NCBI GenBank assembly: GCA_036365145.1
Contig: JAEOAD010001365.1
Span: 6,174,501-6,238,500, forward strand
DNA: 64,000 nt
Direction: 5' to 3'
Source: Orientallactaga sibirica
Lineage: Eukaryota > Chordata > Mammalia > Rodentia > Dipodidae
The notes beneath the pieces are model-generated. The model had not been told where the DNA came from, did no database searches, and was given only the letters and a program-made list of their open reading frames with translations. Below are positions 43,461 to 53,688 of this stretch, piece by piece; the first letter of the stretch is position 1; each line of letters begins with the position of its first letter. Made by a program: the position numbers and the translations under genes.

Positions 43461-43719
43461 CACAAAAGGTGACCTGGGGACAGGGCCTGGCAGGTGCGTG
43501 CCTATGTAGAGAGCAGCTGAGGGTTTGTCCAGGCATAGTCTCCTGGCCGGCAACCCCCCTTAGCACATGGACCAGATCTAGGTGCCTGAGCTGCCACCTT
43601 CAGGCTATATGGCTTTGATGGGAAAACATGGCTGATGTATGCCTGAGGCTTCCCCAAGAAGCCAGGTCCCAAGGACTAACCACAGGAAAGACGGCCAACA
43701 TACAGTCCTTTTGAGGAAA
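43461..43719. other. Unique DNA
   Basis: Nothing recognised. Confidence 0.4.
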
Positions 43720-43935
43720 AAAAAATACACATTTGCTCTCTATGTTTATTAATGTAGCCATAAAAACATAGATGAGCTTTTGTCTTATGTGACCACGTGG
43801 ATGAAGCTGGAGACCATTGTGTTAAATGAGATAACCCAGGCACAGAAAAGCAAGCCCCAGGCCACCTCACTCAACGTGGCCTCCAGTGTGTCTTGTTGAG
43901 CACATAGAAGTTGGGTGCAAGGCTGGGGAGAGCAG
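43720..43935 (+). mobile_element. LINE-1 3' fragment
   Basis: TAGCCATAAAAACATAGATG, GTGGATGAAGCTGGAGACCA, TTGTGTTAAATGAGATAACC, CAGGCACAGAAAAGCAAGCC follow the LINE-1 sequence after ORF2. Confidence 0.75.
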
Positions 43936-44100
43936 GGCAGAAGGAAGGTGGGGCTGCTCAGTCAGACAGACAGGGTAAGCTGTGAGCTGGGCACAGAGGT
44001 ACACTGCAAATTGCAAAAGCTACAAGAAAGAGCCCTGAGTGTTTCCTCCATGAAGATAGATTTTTGAGGAGATGTGTATGTTTACTTTGATTTAAACATT

Positions 44101-44101
<1 letters not shown>
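43936..44101. other. Unique DNA
   Basis: Nothing recognised. Confidence 0.4.

Positions 44102-44135
<34 letters not shown>
44102..44135 (+). repeat. CA microsatellite
   Basis: About 16 CA units, then TATATATA. Confidence 0.97.
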
Positions 44136-44136
<1 letters not shown>

Positions 44137-44539
44137 TATATATATATTTCAAATCCTCATGCGGTGCTCCATTGGGTTTAATTGAGTTCCACTTTTTTTC
44201 AATTGGTTGTCATCATATGAGGACCCTATGTCTAGATCCACACTAAAGTTCCTCTCCAGAACATTCCCTCAGTTCTTCTGCCCTGGGTACCAAGTCTCCT
44301 GAGGCAAGTACTCAGCCATCCAGTGAGAGACATGCCATGGCCTGGTAACACCGTGGCCAGAGCGGTGCACTCAGGATGAGCAGACGAGGAGGTTCAAAGG
44401 AGAGGGCGGAAAATAGCTTTCAGAACCACTCGGGCCTCAGGCATGGGCTGAACAGTTTTACCCACCTAGCAAAACCCTTGGGTTTATAAGGGAAGTGAGT
44501 GACTTCCACAGATTGCCAAGGAAGGCAGGAACAGGCTCT
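44136..44539. other. Unique DNA, possible antisense MIR
   Basis: 44470-44530 faintly resembles antisense MIR (GGAAGTGAGTGACTTCCACA). Confidence 0.35.
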
Positions 44540-44740
44540 CATTCACTCAGCCATTCCCCCCCACACACATGTTGCATGGTGTTCTAGACTGTTTTAAGGG
44601 TGGTTACTGGATGCTAATGAGCAGAGCAGGCCCGGGCATTCACAGACAGCCTTGATGAGGTAGAGACTGACAAAACAAAACATGGAGGAGTGAATAAGTG
44701 GACAAATAGATGAAGGAATGGACAATTTTGAGAGCTGCTA
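44540..44740 (-). mobile_element. L2 fragment, antisense
   Basis: CATTCACTCAGCCATTCCCC, TGCATGGTGTTCTAGACTG, GATGAGGTAGAGACTGACAA, GAATAAGTGGACAAATAGAT follow the L2 3' end in antisense. Confidence 0.6.
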
Positions 44741-44924
44741 AATTCTACAAGCCGGGGTAAAGTATAGTCTCAGGGTTGGGGACACTACCACAAAAGGCCC
44801 ACAAGACAATGACAGTGCACCCAGAACTGAATCGATACAAAGAAGTCTCAGAAAGGCAGACCGAAGCCTCACACGTTTGGAGACTTTCACAACTTGTAGG
44901 ACCCTCTTTAAGAAAAAATGTTCT
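44741..44924. other. Unique DNA
   Basis: Nothing recognised. Confidence 0.4.
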
Positions 44925-45172
44925 GGGCTGGAGAGATGGCTTATCAGTTAAGACATTGCCTGCAAAGCCAAAGGACTCAGGTTTGATTCCCTAGAACCCA
45001 TATGAGCCAGATGCACAAGGCAGTACACATATCTGGAGTTCATTTGCAGCAGCTAGAGGCCCTGGCACTCCCTTTCTCTCTCTTTCTCTCTCTCCTTCTC
45101 TCTTTCTCTCTCTCTCTCTCTCTGCCTCTTTCTCTCTTTCAAATAAATAAACATTTAAAAAATTTATTTTAA
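44925..45172 (+). mobile_element. DIP-like SINE with long TC tract
   Basis: GGGCTGGAGAGATGGCTTAT head, GCAAAGCCAAAGGACTCAGG, TC tract 45075-45140, AAATAAATAAAC tail. AAAAAATGTTC at both sides is the target-site duplication. Confidence 0.95.
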
Positions 45173-45729
45173 AAAAAAAAAAATGTTCCTGTGGCAATGA
45201 GTGTTTACTGACCAAAAGGAAGTGATCTCTACAAAGGATTGGGGCCTTGGTGATTCTTGTTCTTCTGAAAGTTTCAGAGGGATAGGAAGCACTTCCTGGG
45301 ACAATGGCCTTTGCAACAACCTGTGGCTATACCTGTCTTCACGCTCTCAGGGCCAGCTGGTGTGGCATCTGGGACTTCGGTGGCGGAGTTCTCTGGATGT
45401 TCTATGGGACAGGGTGCAGGGACAACAAGCACACTGCAGGTGTGGGGAGACCTGCGTGCTGGCTCCGCTCAGGTGAGTAGACACCTGAGTCAGACCCCAG
45501 CCAGCCAGTAGCTAAAGTGGTGAAGTGGTGAGGACCAGGCCTCAGGCGATGAGGCACTGAGCCGGTGGGTGGCACCTACTCCCCTTCACACAGGCACCTG
45601 TCCCCACCTGACTCACGCAGCACCGGGATATGAGTCTAACAGCCCGATCCGTCCCTCCCTCGCAGGGTCTGTTGCCACCGCACTGGCCCTTAATGCTATT
45701 CCTCCTCCTTTCCTCACAAATGTATGTTT
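45173..45729. other. Unique DNA, no gene seen
   Basis: Frames at 45201-45476 and 45311-45511 overlap and are unrecognised. Confidence 0.4.
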
Positions 45730-45960
45730 TGTGTGGAGTTATCTGTCACCCGGGCGCTGTCAGTGAGATGTGTCATTCCTCTGTGTGCATTCTGATAAAG
45801 TGGCCTTAATGCATATGCAAATCCCCTTCTCAAGAAGGCAGTGTGTGGAAACACTCACGTTGGCTGGAAGTCGCACACTGTGAAAATACCCAAGAAGCAT
45901 ATGCGTTAATTTTACCTTAAATTGCAGACAGAAGCCACCCACTCTGTCCCTGTCACACAG
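45730..45960. promoter_or_regulatory. Candidate conserved element with an octamer
   Basis: ATGCAAAT octamer (POU-factor site) at 45815-45822 in repeat-free text, with GATAAAG and CTGTCAGTGAG nearby. Conservation not tested. Confidence 0.28.
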
Positions 45961-46057
45961 AAAAGTGGGCTCAGAGACTTTATGAGACTAGCTTTATGTG
46001 AGGGGGGAGTAAGCAAAGACTCTTCCCCAGCACCATAGTTAGATCTCCATAGTTCTC

Positions 46058-46145
46058 GCCCTCTTTCTCTTCCTTCTTCCTATCCCTTTCTTCCTCCTTC
46101 CTCCCTCCCTCCCTCCCTCTCTGCCTCGTTCCCTCCCTTCCTAAT
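46058..46145 (+). repeat. CT-rich tract
   Basis: CCTT/CCCT runs, the pyrimidine tail of the following SINE. Confidence 0.9.
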
Positions 46146-46149
46146 TTTT

Positions 46150-46240
46150 CTCTTGTTTTCTACAGTACAAGAGATGGAACTGAGAACCTCCCACATGCTA
46201 GTCAAACACCACACTGCTGAGCTCCACGTCCAGCCTTCTG
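46150..46240 (-). mobile_element. ID-like SINE, antisense
   Basis: CAAGAGATGGAACTGAGAAC, CTCCCACATGCTAGTCAAAC, CACTGCTGAGCTCCACGTCC. Confidence 0.65.
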
Positions 46241-46249
46241 TATAAGCCT

Positions 46250-46355
46250 TTTTGTTTGGAGATAGTTAATGTCCGGCCAACTTGCCCAGGATGGCCCGAA
46301 CCTCTTCAGTAGCTGGGATTGTGAACATGAGCCACCGTGTTGGATGTCCCTCCTT
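46250..46355 (-). mobile_element. Old B1 SINE
   Basis: CTTGCCCAGGATGGCCCGAA, CAGTAGCTGGGATTGTGAAC, ATGAGCCACCGTG. Confidence 0.75.
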
Positions 46356-47921
46356 TGTATTCCCCCTTTTCTCGTGTAGGTGACTTCTCTTAATTTTAAA
46401 GAACCAAGTTTCTCTTTATCTTACATTTTCCCAGAAAGAAGAATCATAAGATCTAGACTGGAAGAGCATCCAAGACACCCCACTGTCCCTCGGCAGGTCA
46501 TGGGAATCAAAGCAGCAACGGTGTCACAGGCACTCAAAGGCCACATGGAGGTGACAAGCTTTGGGCCTCTGCCTTCCCATGCCTGCTCTGGGGTCCCATG
46601 CTGGGAGAAAGTCTCCAAGCAGACTCCTGAACAGGCAGGCTTTTCAGCAAGGCCCACATTATCAGCTTTCCAGATGCCTCTTCTTGTCTCTCTCCAACCT
46701 GCCAGCTCACTATTTCATCAGAGTGAAGGGAGGTGATCTGCAAGCTGGGAAACACGAGGTCTCTGAGGAGGTGACTCTGTGCATGCAGTCTTGCTAGGGC
46801 CAGTGTTGGTGTGGCAGGTCCCCATTGTGTGTCCTGCTCTAGTCATGGTGTGGGAGGGTAGACTTGGCCCAGAGCCCTTCCTCTAGAATTCTCGGAGGTC
46901 GTGAGCAAATAGTGAGTAACACAGAGCTAACACAGGGGTGGAGGGAGAGGATGGATTGGCATGGCATGGAGAATGGAAAATGGAGAATGGCGCCTAACCA
47001 AGCCTTTTAAGGTCCATGGGTAGAGGAGAAAGGGGGAGGCTTTTCCATCTCCCAAGACTGATCTTCAAACTGTGCCCAGAGCACACGTCTTCTCAGGGCA
47101 CGAACCCAAGACAAAAGTCACCCAAAGCCCCCATCCATAGAATTCAATGAATTAGTTCTCATTACACTTCTACACAAGATGGTCATGAGATTGACAGGGC
47201 AGGAAAGGCTCACAGAGGTTACGTATTTTGTCCTGAGTCACATGGCTTCTCCAGGATGGGCAGGGCTCTGAGTCTCAGGAGTCTAGCTTGCATCTTTGCC
47301 TGGAAGGATGTAAGGCCCCGCAAAGTGGAAGGGAAAGAGTATGTGGCATGTCCTGTCCCCAGAGACCACAGAGGCTTCTGTCTGGCTGGCGCCTAAAGAG
47401 AAAGTCATTGATAGAGGTAAGGCTGGGGAGATAAGGTACAGGGAATGATGCCACAGAGTTTGAGCTTAACCCAGGGCAATGAGCAATCCCCAGAGGGTTT
47501 CAGCCCAGGTTGAGAATGAAGCTCTGTGCACCAGGTGACCGCAGGCGGGGCCTCCTCCTTCTGCTTTCTTGTTTTTTTCTCCTCCTCCTCCTTTCACTCC
47601 CCCCTTCCTCCTCCTCTTTTCTTTCCCTCTTCCTCTTCTCCTCCCTCTGCTCCCTTCTTCCTTCTCACCTTCTCTTTGTTCCTCCTATCCCTCCCCCTCT
47701 CCGTCTTCACAACACCCAGAAGAACACCAGCCTGCACTCCTCGCTCAGGGCTCTATTTGAACAGTCCGTCACCGCTCTGGCTAAGTGTGTCTCCTGCTCT
47801 TGCAGATCACTTTCCTAAGTCCCTTTCCCATGACAGACCTGGAACTGCTACACACAGGTGTATGTCTCCTTCCCTCACAGATTCAACCAAAGGCCTGCCA
47901 GAGACTTCCAGAGGGTTCCAT
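46356..47921. other. Unique DNA, no gene seen
   Basis: 47150-47290 resembles antisense MIR (GAGGTTACGTATTTTGTCCT, GAGTCACATGGC). 47560-47700 is a TCC-rich pyrimidine tract whose Ser/Pro/Leu frames (up to 142 codons) are not credible genes. Confidence 0.4.
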
Positions 47922-47935
47922 AAAAGTCCTTCTTG

Positions 47936-48190
47936 TATCTTCAACCAGGCCTAATTGTAATAAACATGCAGAGTAAATCCCTTGATTCAGAGGAACTATG
48001 GAAAAATAATAATGCATGCAAAATTTCAACTGAAAATATTGAGTTAATAGTGGCAGGCCCAAAACTGATTCTAGAAAACTAATATTCTAACGCATGGTTG
48101 AAATTTCTGATTGCTATTGGTTGCTAGTAATTTTACATATGCATTTGTCAATAAAGAAGTAATAAATGTTCAATACAAAAAAAAAAAAAA
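47936..48190 (+). pseudogene. Processed retrocopy of a 3' mRNA end
   Basis: A 3'-truncated cDNA insert. It ends with two AATAAA signals (48150-48155, 48161-48166) and an A-tail from 48177, and is bounded by a perfect 14-base target-site duplication, AAAAGTCCTTCTTG, at 47922-47935 and 48191-48204. This is the mark of LINE-1-mediated retroposition. The insert (about 240 bases before the tail) looks like 3' UTR: AT-rich with no long frame. It is not any SINE in this window. The parent gene was not recognised. Confidence 0.8.
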
Positions 48191-48204
48191 AAAAGTCCTT
48201 CTTG

Positions 48205-48321
48205 CAGGCTTTCCGGAACCACTAAACCACACTGCAACCATCTCGTAGGTTCCACATGCTTCCATGCACCCAGTACCGACAGCTGTACATGGAAGTTTGA
48301 GTCTTTCCCCAGTTCCTTGCA
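48205..48321. other. Unique DNA
   Basis: Original sequence resuming after the retrocopy; nothing recognised. Confidence 0.4.
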
Positions 48322-48470
48322 TTTTGTTTTGGTTCTTGAGACAGGGTCTTGCATAACACAGGATGGCCTCAGACTCACTGTGTAGCTCGTGCCAGTCTTG
48401 AACCCCTCATCTTCCTGCTTCATCCTCCCAAGTGCCGGGATTATGGGCATGGATCACCATGCTGGGCACT
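48322..48470 (-). mobile_element. B1-like SINE, antisense
   Basis: TTCTTGAGACAGGGTCTTGC, GGATGGCCTCAGACTCACTG, TCCTCCCAAGTGCCGGGATT, ATGGGCATGGATCACCATG. Confidence 0.85.
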
Positions 48471-48479
48471 GCAATTTTA

Positions 48480-48715
48480 TGAGCGTTGTGTGAAATAATG
48501 GGTCTCATTGTGACACTTCATACGTGTATATGATGTGTGTTAATCATGTTCTCTCCTTACCACCCTTTCCTGTCCTCCTGTTGGTTCCCTTCTTTCTCCT
48601 AAATAGTCTTCCTTTTACTTTCCTGTCTTTTTATTTGTCGTTAAATCTAGATTCTGAGAGGAGAGAAAACACGACACCTCTGTCTTCCTGAGTCTAGTTT
48701 ATTTTGCATAAGGTG
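48480..48715 (-). mobile_element. LINE-1 3' end, antisense
   Basis: TCTCCTAAATAGTCTTCCTT, TTACTTTCCTGTCTTTTTAT, CTGTCTTCCTGAGTCTAGTT, TATTTTGCATAA match the antisense LINE-1 region downstream of ORF2 in rodents. Confidence 0.65.
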
Positions 48716-48721
48716 CCATTT

Positions 48722-48800
48722 CTATGGTGAAAGAAGCTGTGGCTCAGGGAAGTTAGGACATTTTACCAAAAATCCCACAGCTAAATCCAGAGTGCCCTGG
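48722..48800 (-). mobile_element. MIR, antisense
   Basis: GTGGCTCAGGGAAGTTAGGA, CATTTTACCAAAAATCCCAC, AGCTAAATCC. Confidence 0.55.
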
Positions 48801-49229
48801 GCTATCTCCCCATCCCCAGGAACCAAGGAGCCTAAGCTGGCCCACCCTCCTCAGACCACAGCCTGTGAAACAGCCATGGAAGACCACCCCTGCAAGACAG
48901 ACACGAAGAAAGTCCTCACACACGGCCACGGCTCCTTCTAAATACTGGGAGACAGAGGCACCTGTGTGTGCCAGGGCACGGCACGGATTGGCTGCTAATA
49001 GATGAAGCACCGTTTACCCTGAGGGGAGTTGGTGGATGCTTTCAAAAGATGGTGAGGATTACAGTTCAGTGTTTCTACAGCGATCTACAGAAATGAGGAA
49101 CTCCATGGGTCATCACCTGGAAGGGAAGGGAAGAGATGCTGCCCAGGAAAGAGTCACTGTGTCCAGCCAAAGAGATGCCACTGGTACCTGCCATCATTAT
49201 CAGGGACCTCTGATGGGCACAAGGATCTT
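48801..49229. other. Unique DNA
   Basis: Nothing recognised. Confidence 0.4.
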
Positions 49230-49870
49230 ACTTTTTTATTAAAATAAAAAACTTTATTAAAAAGTACATAACCCCATCTCATCACCCTTGTCTCTCTTTT
49301 CCTATCCCCTTGAGGCCCCTCTTCTTTTCTACTTACTATTCCCCCTTCTATTTTAATGTCTGGTTTTGTTTTAATATTACCCTCCTTCATCATACCAGAC
49401 CACCTGCCGATGGGCCCAATGTTATGCAAGTAACAGCAGCCACTGTGAGGTCATGAATTTCACATCCTCTTTGTGTCTGGAAGAAAATGTTCCAAAGCAC
49501 TCCTCCCCTTCCTTTGGCTCTTACATTTTTTAAAATATTCTATTTGTTTATTTGTGAGAGAATGGGCACACCAGGGGCTCCAGCCACTGCAAACTCCAGA
49601 TGTATGTGCCTCCCTGTGCATCTGGCTCACGTGGGCTCTGGACAATCGAACCTGGGTCCTTAGGGTCCGCTGGAAAGATCCCCAACCACTAAGTCATCTC
49701 TCCAGTCCTCTTACATTCTTTCATCCACCTCTTCTGCCATAGTCCCCGAGCCACTGGTGGCTGGGGCAGCAGTGTCTCATTTCATGCTGAACACTCCACC
49801 CTCACTTCCTCCCAGCACTTTGATGAGGTTTGAGTCTCCTCAGCAGTTCACAAGATCAAGTATTTTCTCC
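49230..49870 (+). mobile_element. Rodent LINE-1 3' UTR, split by a SINE
   Basis: TTTTAATGTCTGGTTTTGTT, TGTGAGGTCATGAATTTCAC, CCTTTGGCTCTTACATT, then after the SINE TTCATCCACCTCTTCTGCCA, TAGTCCCCGAGCCACTGG, GTCTCATTTCATGCTGAACA, CACTTTGATGAGGTTTGAGT. This is the order of a rodent LINE-1 3' UTR. No ORF2 text is attached upstream. Confidence 0.65.
49527..49708 (-). mobile_element. DIP-like SINE in a LINE-1 3' UTR
   Basis: TTTTTTAAAATATTCTATTT tail, GGGGCTCCAGCCACTGCAAA, head GTCATCTCTCCAGTCC. CTCTTACATT on both sides is the target-site duplication. Confidence 0.93.
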
Positions 49871-50590
49871 CACTTCTCTGGTAACACACCTACACACACG
49901 CAAGCCCACTTGCACACCTGCTGTCCTTTTGTCTACAAGGTGTTTATTCTTTTCCAGTCTCTGTGATCGCCACCTCTGCTCTCTCCACCACACTGTGTCA
50001 GCACTTTTCTCCGAGGTGTTGAATGGGAGACGTTCACAGGACCATTCGGCCACTGGTGGCCCAGCATTGGATGGACTGTGGAGAATAGCGTAATGCTCAT
50101 GTGATGCTCCTTAGATGGGTGGTGACCTCCTCTGACAGGCCTCTGCTGCAGGGCTCCAGCGTCGCTTTGAGAACTGGAGATGTCTGTGGATGCTAAAAAA
50201 AAAAAAAAAAAAAAAAAAAAACCACCATTGAGCTTGTCTTACTATGAATGTATTCCCTCAAGCTAAATATTATGCTTGCTCATGAGTTGATTGACACAGC
50301 GTTGGGATGTAGGTTTCCTTCGTATTCTCAACCGGAGGGAGAATGATAGGAGATCCCTTCCACTGTGATTTTTGTTTATTTTGAAGCTCTTACTATTTCC
50401 CTCCCATCACTCTATCCCTCCAATCACCCTCATGAGTAATTACATTTCTTAAGGCAGCTTGTCTGTCAGCATCTATCAAAACAAAGAGAGGAGAGGAAAC
50501 AGAAGCTAATAGCTGATGCTGCTGAGGCCAGAGACTCTCCTACTGTCATAGGCCTGAGGGGGTCCTAAGGTGTCAGGAACATACTAGAAG
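49871..50590. other. Unique DNA with an A-run
   Basis: A-run at 50195-50221, perhaps the poly(A) of the LINE-1 3' end or of another retroposon. 50220-50480 is AT-rich. No gene. Confidence 0.4.
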
Positions 50591-50999
50591 TGACCAAAGA
50601 CCAGCTCAGCGATTCCCAAGCCAGAGTTGGGATTGCAAAGCAGCGGCATTGGACCCTACATTATAATGAAGATTGTGCTCAGGAGCTCCTGGCCCAAAGA
50701 GATGAGGGAAGTCACCTGTGTTTAGCTGGCCCAAACTCTGAAATAACCCCTGGCCAAGAAACCCTCTGGGTGGCCCTAAGAATAGCCCTCTCCAGCCTCG
50801 CTCAACTCTTGCACGAGCAGCTAGCCACGGCTCCCATTCTTGGAATTTCCATTCACTTGCACATAAGCACCAGTATCCAAGAGGCTGTGTCCCTACCCTC
50901 CATCCTGGCAACCCTGGGTGGGTTTCAAAAGACACTAAATTTGATAACTTATACTTATTTCTCATTGCCCTCTCCACAATATTCTTGGCAGAGTTAGAC
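50591..50999. other. Unique DNA with overlapping chance frames
   Basis: A 135-codon plus-strand frame (50590-50997) and a 133-codon minus-strand frame (50606-51007) lie over the same bases. Opposite-strand overlap and no recognisable motif argue against either being a gene. Confidence 0.4.
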
Positions 51000-51870
51000 A
51001 CTGACATTTGCAGCTGAAACTAATGCATTGTCAAATAGGAAAACTGCAGGCTGTAATTTTTAACACTTGTATCTGTTATTTTAAACACGAAACATTGCAT
51101 GGGCTTGACATTAATTTATATAATGGGGACCGAAAGGGATAATGCAATCCCAGGGACCACCTCCATTTAATTAACTGACAGGGAGAGCCACTAACCCAAA
51201 ACAAGGGATTAACATACACAAAAACAAAGGCTGTTTGCACACCTTCCGCCATGCATTATTGAAATGCGCCATGTCGTTAGGAAGAATAATCAGGAAGTCA
51301 GAGCAAAACCAGCCGCTGGTAAATGCAGACACAAAACTTTTATGAAAGTTTGTAAATACAGTACTATATGGAAATTTCGATGCATATTGGCCTTCCTGAA
51401 CACAGTAAAATGTTTTATTATGAAAAAAGTGGATAAGATACTTATCTTTTAAATTGGAGTTTAATATTTTATTAGTGCCAAGCACATAATTCTCATCAAA
51501 TGGCAGGAAAGTCTTTTTTGTATGGATATAAATGTCTAGAGTTTAATATTTCAAAGATAAGTACTACCACGGCATCTATCACACAGCAGCCTAATGGAAT
51601 TTACTTTTTCTTAAATATTTATACTGTATATGTGTTTGCTAGTCGAGTGATTATAGAGCTTAAAGGTAGAGGGAGAGGCTCGACTTGCTCAGAAGACTTT
51701 TTGACGCCACCTAAGAATTCTGCTTTTCCAGGTCTGACATCGTTCGCCTGGACGAGGGGAAGAGAATTAAGTAGCTCAGACCCGTGGGCTAAAGGAGCCA
51801 CCCCGAGGAAGAGGAAGGTCTGTCTCTTCAAAATAAGCAGAGCCAAGGTGCTCTGATTTAACCTGAGTTC
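51000..51870. promoter_or_regulatory. Candidate conserved noncoding element, large
   Basis: About 870 repeat-free bases, AT-rich and motif-dense: GACATTAATTTATATAATGG at about 51108, CATTTAATTAACTG at about 51164, CATGCATTATTGAAATGCGC at about 51251. No microsatellite or SINE, in contrast with the surroundings. Texture suggests constraint. Confidence 0.35.
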
Positions 51871-52089
51871 CCAGACAAGTTCTCAGAAGAAATTAAGTTT
51901 AACAAATAAGAACCAAGTGAGGGGGAGCACGGGGCTTTCGCAGGGGAGATTGCATTGTGTTGAAAACCTCCGCCTTGCCTTCCTCTGCTGGGGTGGGTAT
52001 TTCCCCAGGACTGGGGGTGCAGCGGGCTTGGGCTCTTGAGCCCTGCAAACCCTTCATGGGGTCTGAGAAATGCTTTCTGATCCATGCTG
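51871..52089. other. Unique DNA
   Basis: GC-richer, nothing recognised. Confidence 0.4.
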
Positions 52090-52500
52090 ATACAATTACC
52101 TAGCCTTTATTGGCAATTTAGACCTGCTTTTAGGGACATTTTAGAGCAAATGATGTTTTCTTGATATTTTAAAGAAAGCAGTGCTATTCTCTGTACCTTT
52201 GGGATAAGGGGAGAAACCGAGTTAGAGGCTCATTAGAGCGCTGATTGCTAAGATGTGGTTTTGGATTTTTTTTTTTCGTTGTTGTTGTTGTTGATGTTTC
52301 TGGAAAACCAGCAGCCAAAATTGCGGGCATGGGCCACACAGCAATTCCCCTCTCAAGCAAAGGTATTTTTGTTGTGTATTTTGGGGAGATATTTGAGGCA
52401 GAATTTAATATTCCTATACTATGAAAGGTCTTAAAAGTCCTCCCATTAGTCAAAGGATATTAAAACGAGCTCACTAAATTTTTTAATATGCAAGTATGCC
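52090..52500. other. Candidate conserved noncoding element
   Basis: Repeat-free text (TACAATTACCTAGCCTTTAT, GAGCGCTGATTGCTAAGATG). GTT units at 52276-52293 are the only simple repeat. Confidence 0.28.
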
Positions 52501-52960
52501 AAGGAAAAGAAGGACACGTCTTTGTTCCTGGCTGAAGGTAAACATCCAGTTTATGAGACTGACTGATTTCTGCCCTGACCCAGTTTAGGGACCAAAGGAG
52601 TAGATAGATTGACAGCAACTGACTGTCTTTTACGGACTTTCCAGCAAGGATTTTTCTAGAAGATAGTGTTGGCTTTACAGCAGCATCAGCAAAGGCCAGG
52701 GCACTTCCAGGAGGCCTCTGGTACCATTGAACGGGTATTCTGACATGCAGACCCTGCTTTGGCAAACCACATTGGGAAAGGTGACAGTCCATGGCTGTGG
52801 GGTATCAGCTAGGGGTATCCTGGGGCTCTGCGTCTCACTGAGACCAGCGGTCGGGTCTGCAAGGGACAGGAGGACCCGATGCATAGCTCTCTTTTCTCCC
52901 TACTCAGTCCTGCCCAGCATGGAGGGCACCAGGATGTGCCTCCCCCTACTAGGGAGGCCT
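52501..52960. other. Unique DNA
   Basis: Nothing recognised. Minus-strand frame 52460-52792 has no motif. Confidence 0.4.
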
Positions 52961-53065
52961 TCTTGTGATAAATAAAAGCTGATAATTTAAAATGTTCTTA
53001 AACATGGCTGTGTGAATGACAGCGAGCGTGGCTGTGGTAAATAAAACCTGTTAATTAAAAAAACG
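52961..53065. other. Paired AT-rich direct repeat
   Basis: GTGATAAATAAAAGCTGATA (52965-52992 as a 28-base block) recurs as GTGGTAAATAAAACCTGTTA (53034-53061), 69 bases apart, with a repeated GGCTGTG in between. It matches no repeat I know. Confidence 0.6.
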
Positions 53066-53674
53066 TAGTCTTTGGGGGAAACAATGCTGGCCGGATCCCT
53101 GATGGCCAGGCCTGTGCCAAGTCTGTGTTTTCTGCATGATGGGACAGCTTGTCCAGCTCAGAGCATCTTAGCCCTTGCAGCTTCTCCTGGCTGGCCCAGG
53201 GACATGTAGATGCCAAGCTGGGATTGTGACCCACCCTTCCCACCTCTCAGACCCCTAGGGAAGAACTTCCCCTCCTTGGCTCTAGCTGTGGCAGCTGCAT
53301 TGCCCCTGCCATTTTCCCCTGCTTCCCATGTCCTCCTTGAATGGTAGCTCTCTAGGGCCACTTCTTCAGAAAGACTCGCCCCGCAACTGCAAGATCTGAC
53401 ACCAATACTCATACGTTCCTGCAGTTCGTTTAATTCCTACTTGCTTTCATGGCTGAAGTTCCAAGTCAACAAAGACATTGCCTTCTCTGTCCGTTCGCCT
53501 GGCTGAGACACACACTAGGTACCCAGTTCGTCCTCTCTGAGAGGTTGGAAAAGAGTGGGGACAGAGGCAGGGCCAGCAACATTTCCCACCAGAAGGGCTT
53601 TGTGCTGGAGCTGGACCCCCAGGTCCTGGTAGTGGTGTCTGTTTGCTCGGAATAACATGAAATTCGCTAGTCAG
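53066..53674. other. Unique GC-richer DNA
   Basis: Short frames only. Confidence 0.4.
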
Positions 53675-53688
53675 CCAGCAGGGGGCCC
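53675..53688 (+). promoter_or_regulatory. CTCF-like motif
   Basis: CCAGCAGGGGGCCC fits the CTCF core CCASYAGRKGGCRS at 13 of 14 positions (C instead of A/G at position 13). It lies in non-repeat DNA. Binding not shown. Confidence 0.45.

Noticed and set aside
47510..47976. 142-codon Ser/Pro-rich frame
   Set aside because: Driven by a TCC-rich tract and continuing across the retrocopy's target-site duplication into the insert, so it is not an ancestral unit.
50590..51007. 135-codon plus and 133-codon minus frames on the same bases
   Set aside because: Mirror-overlapping frames without motif are more likely chance.
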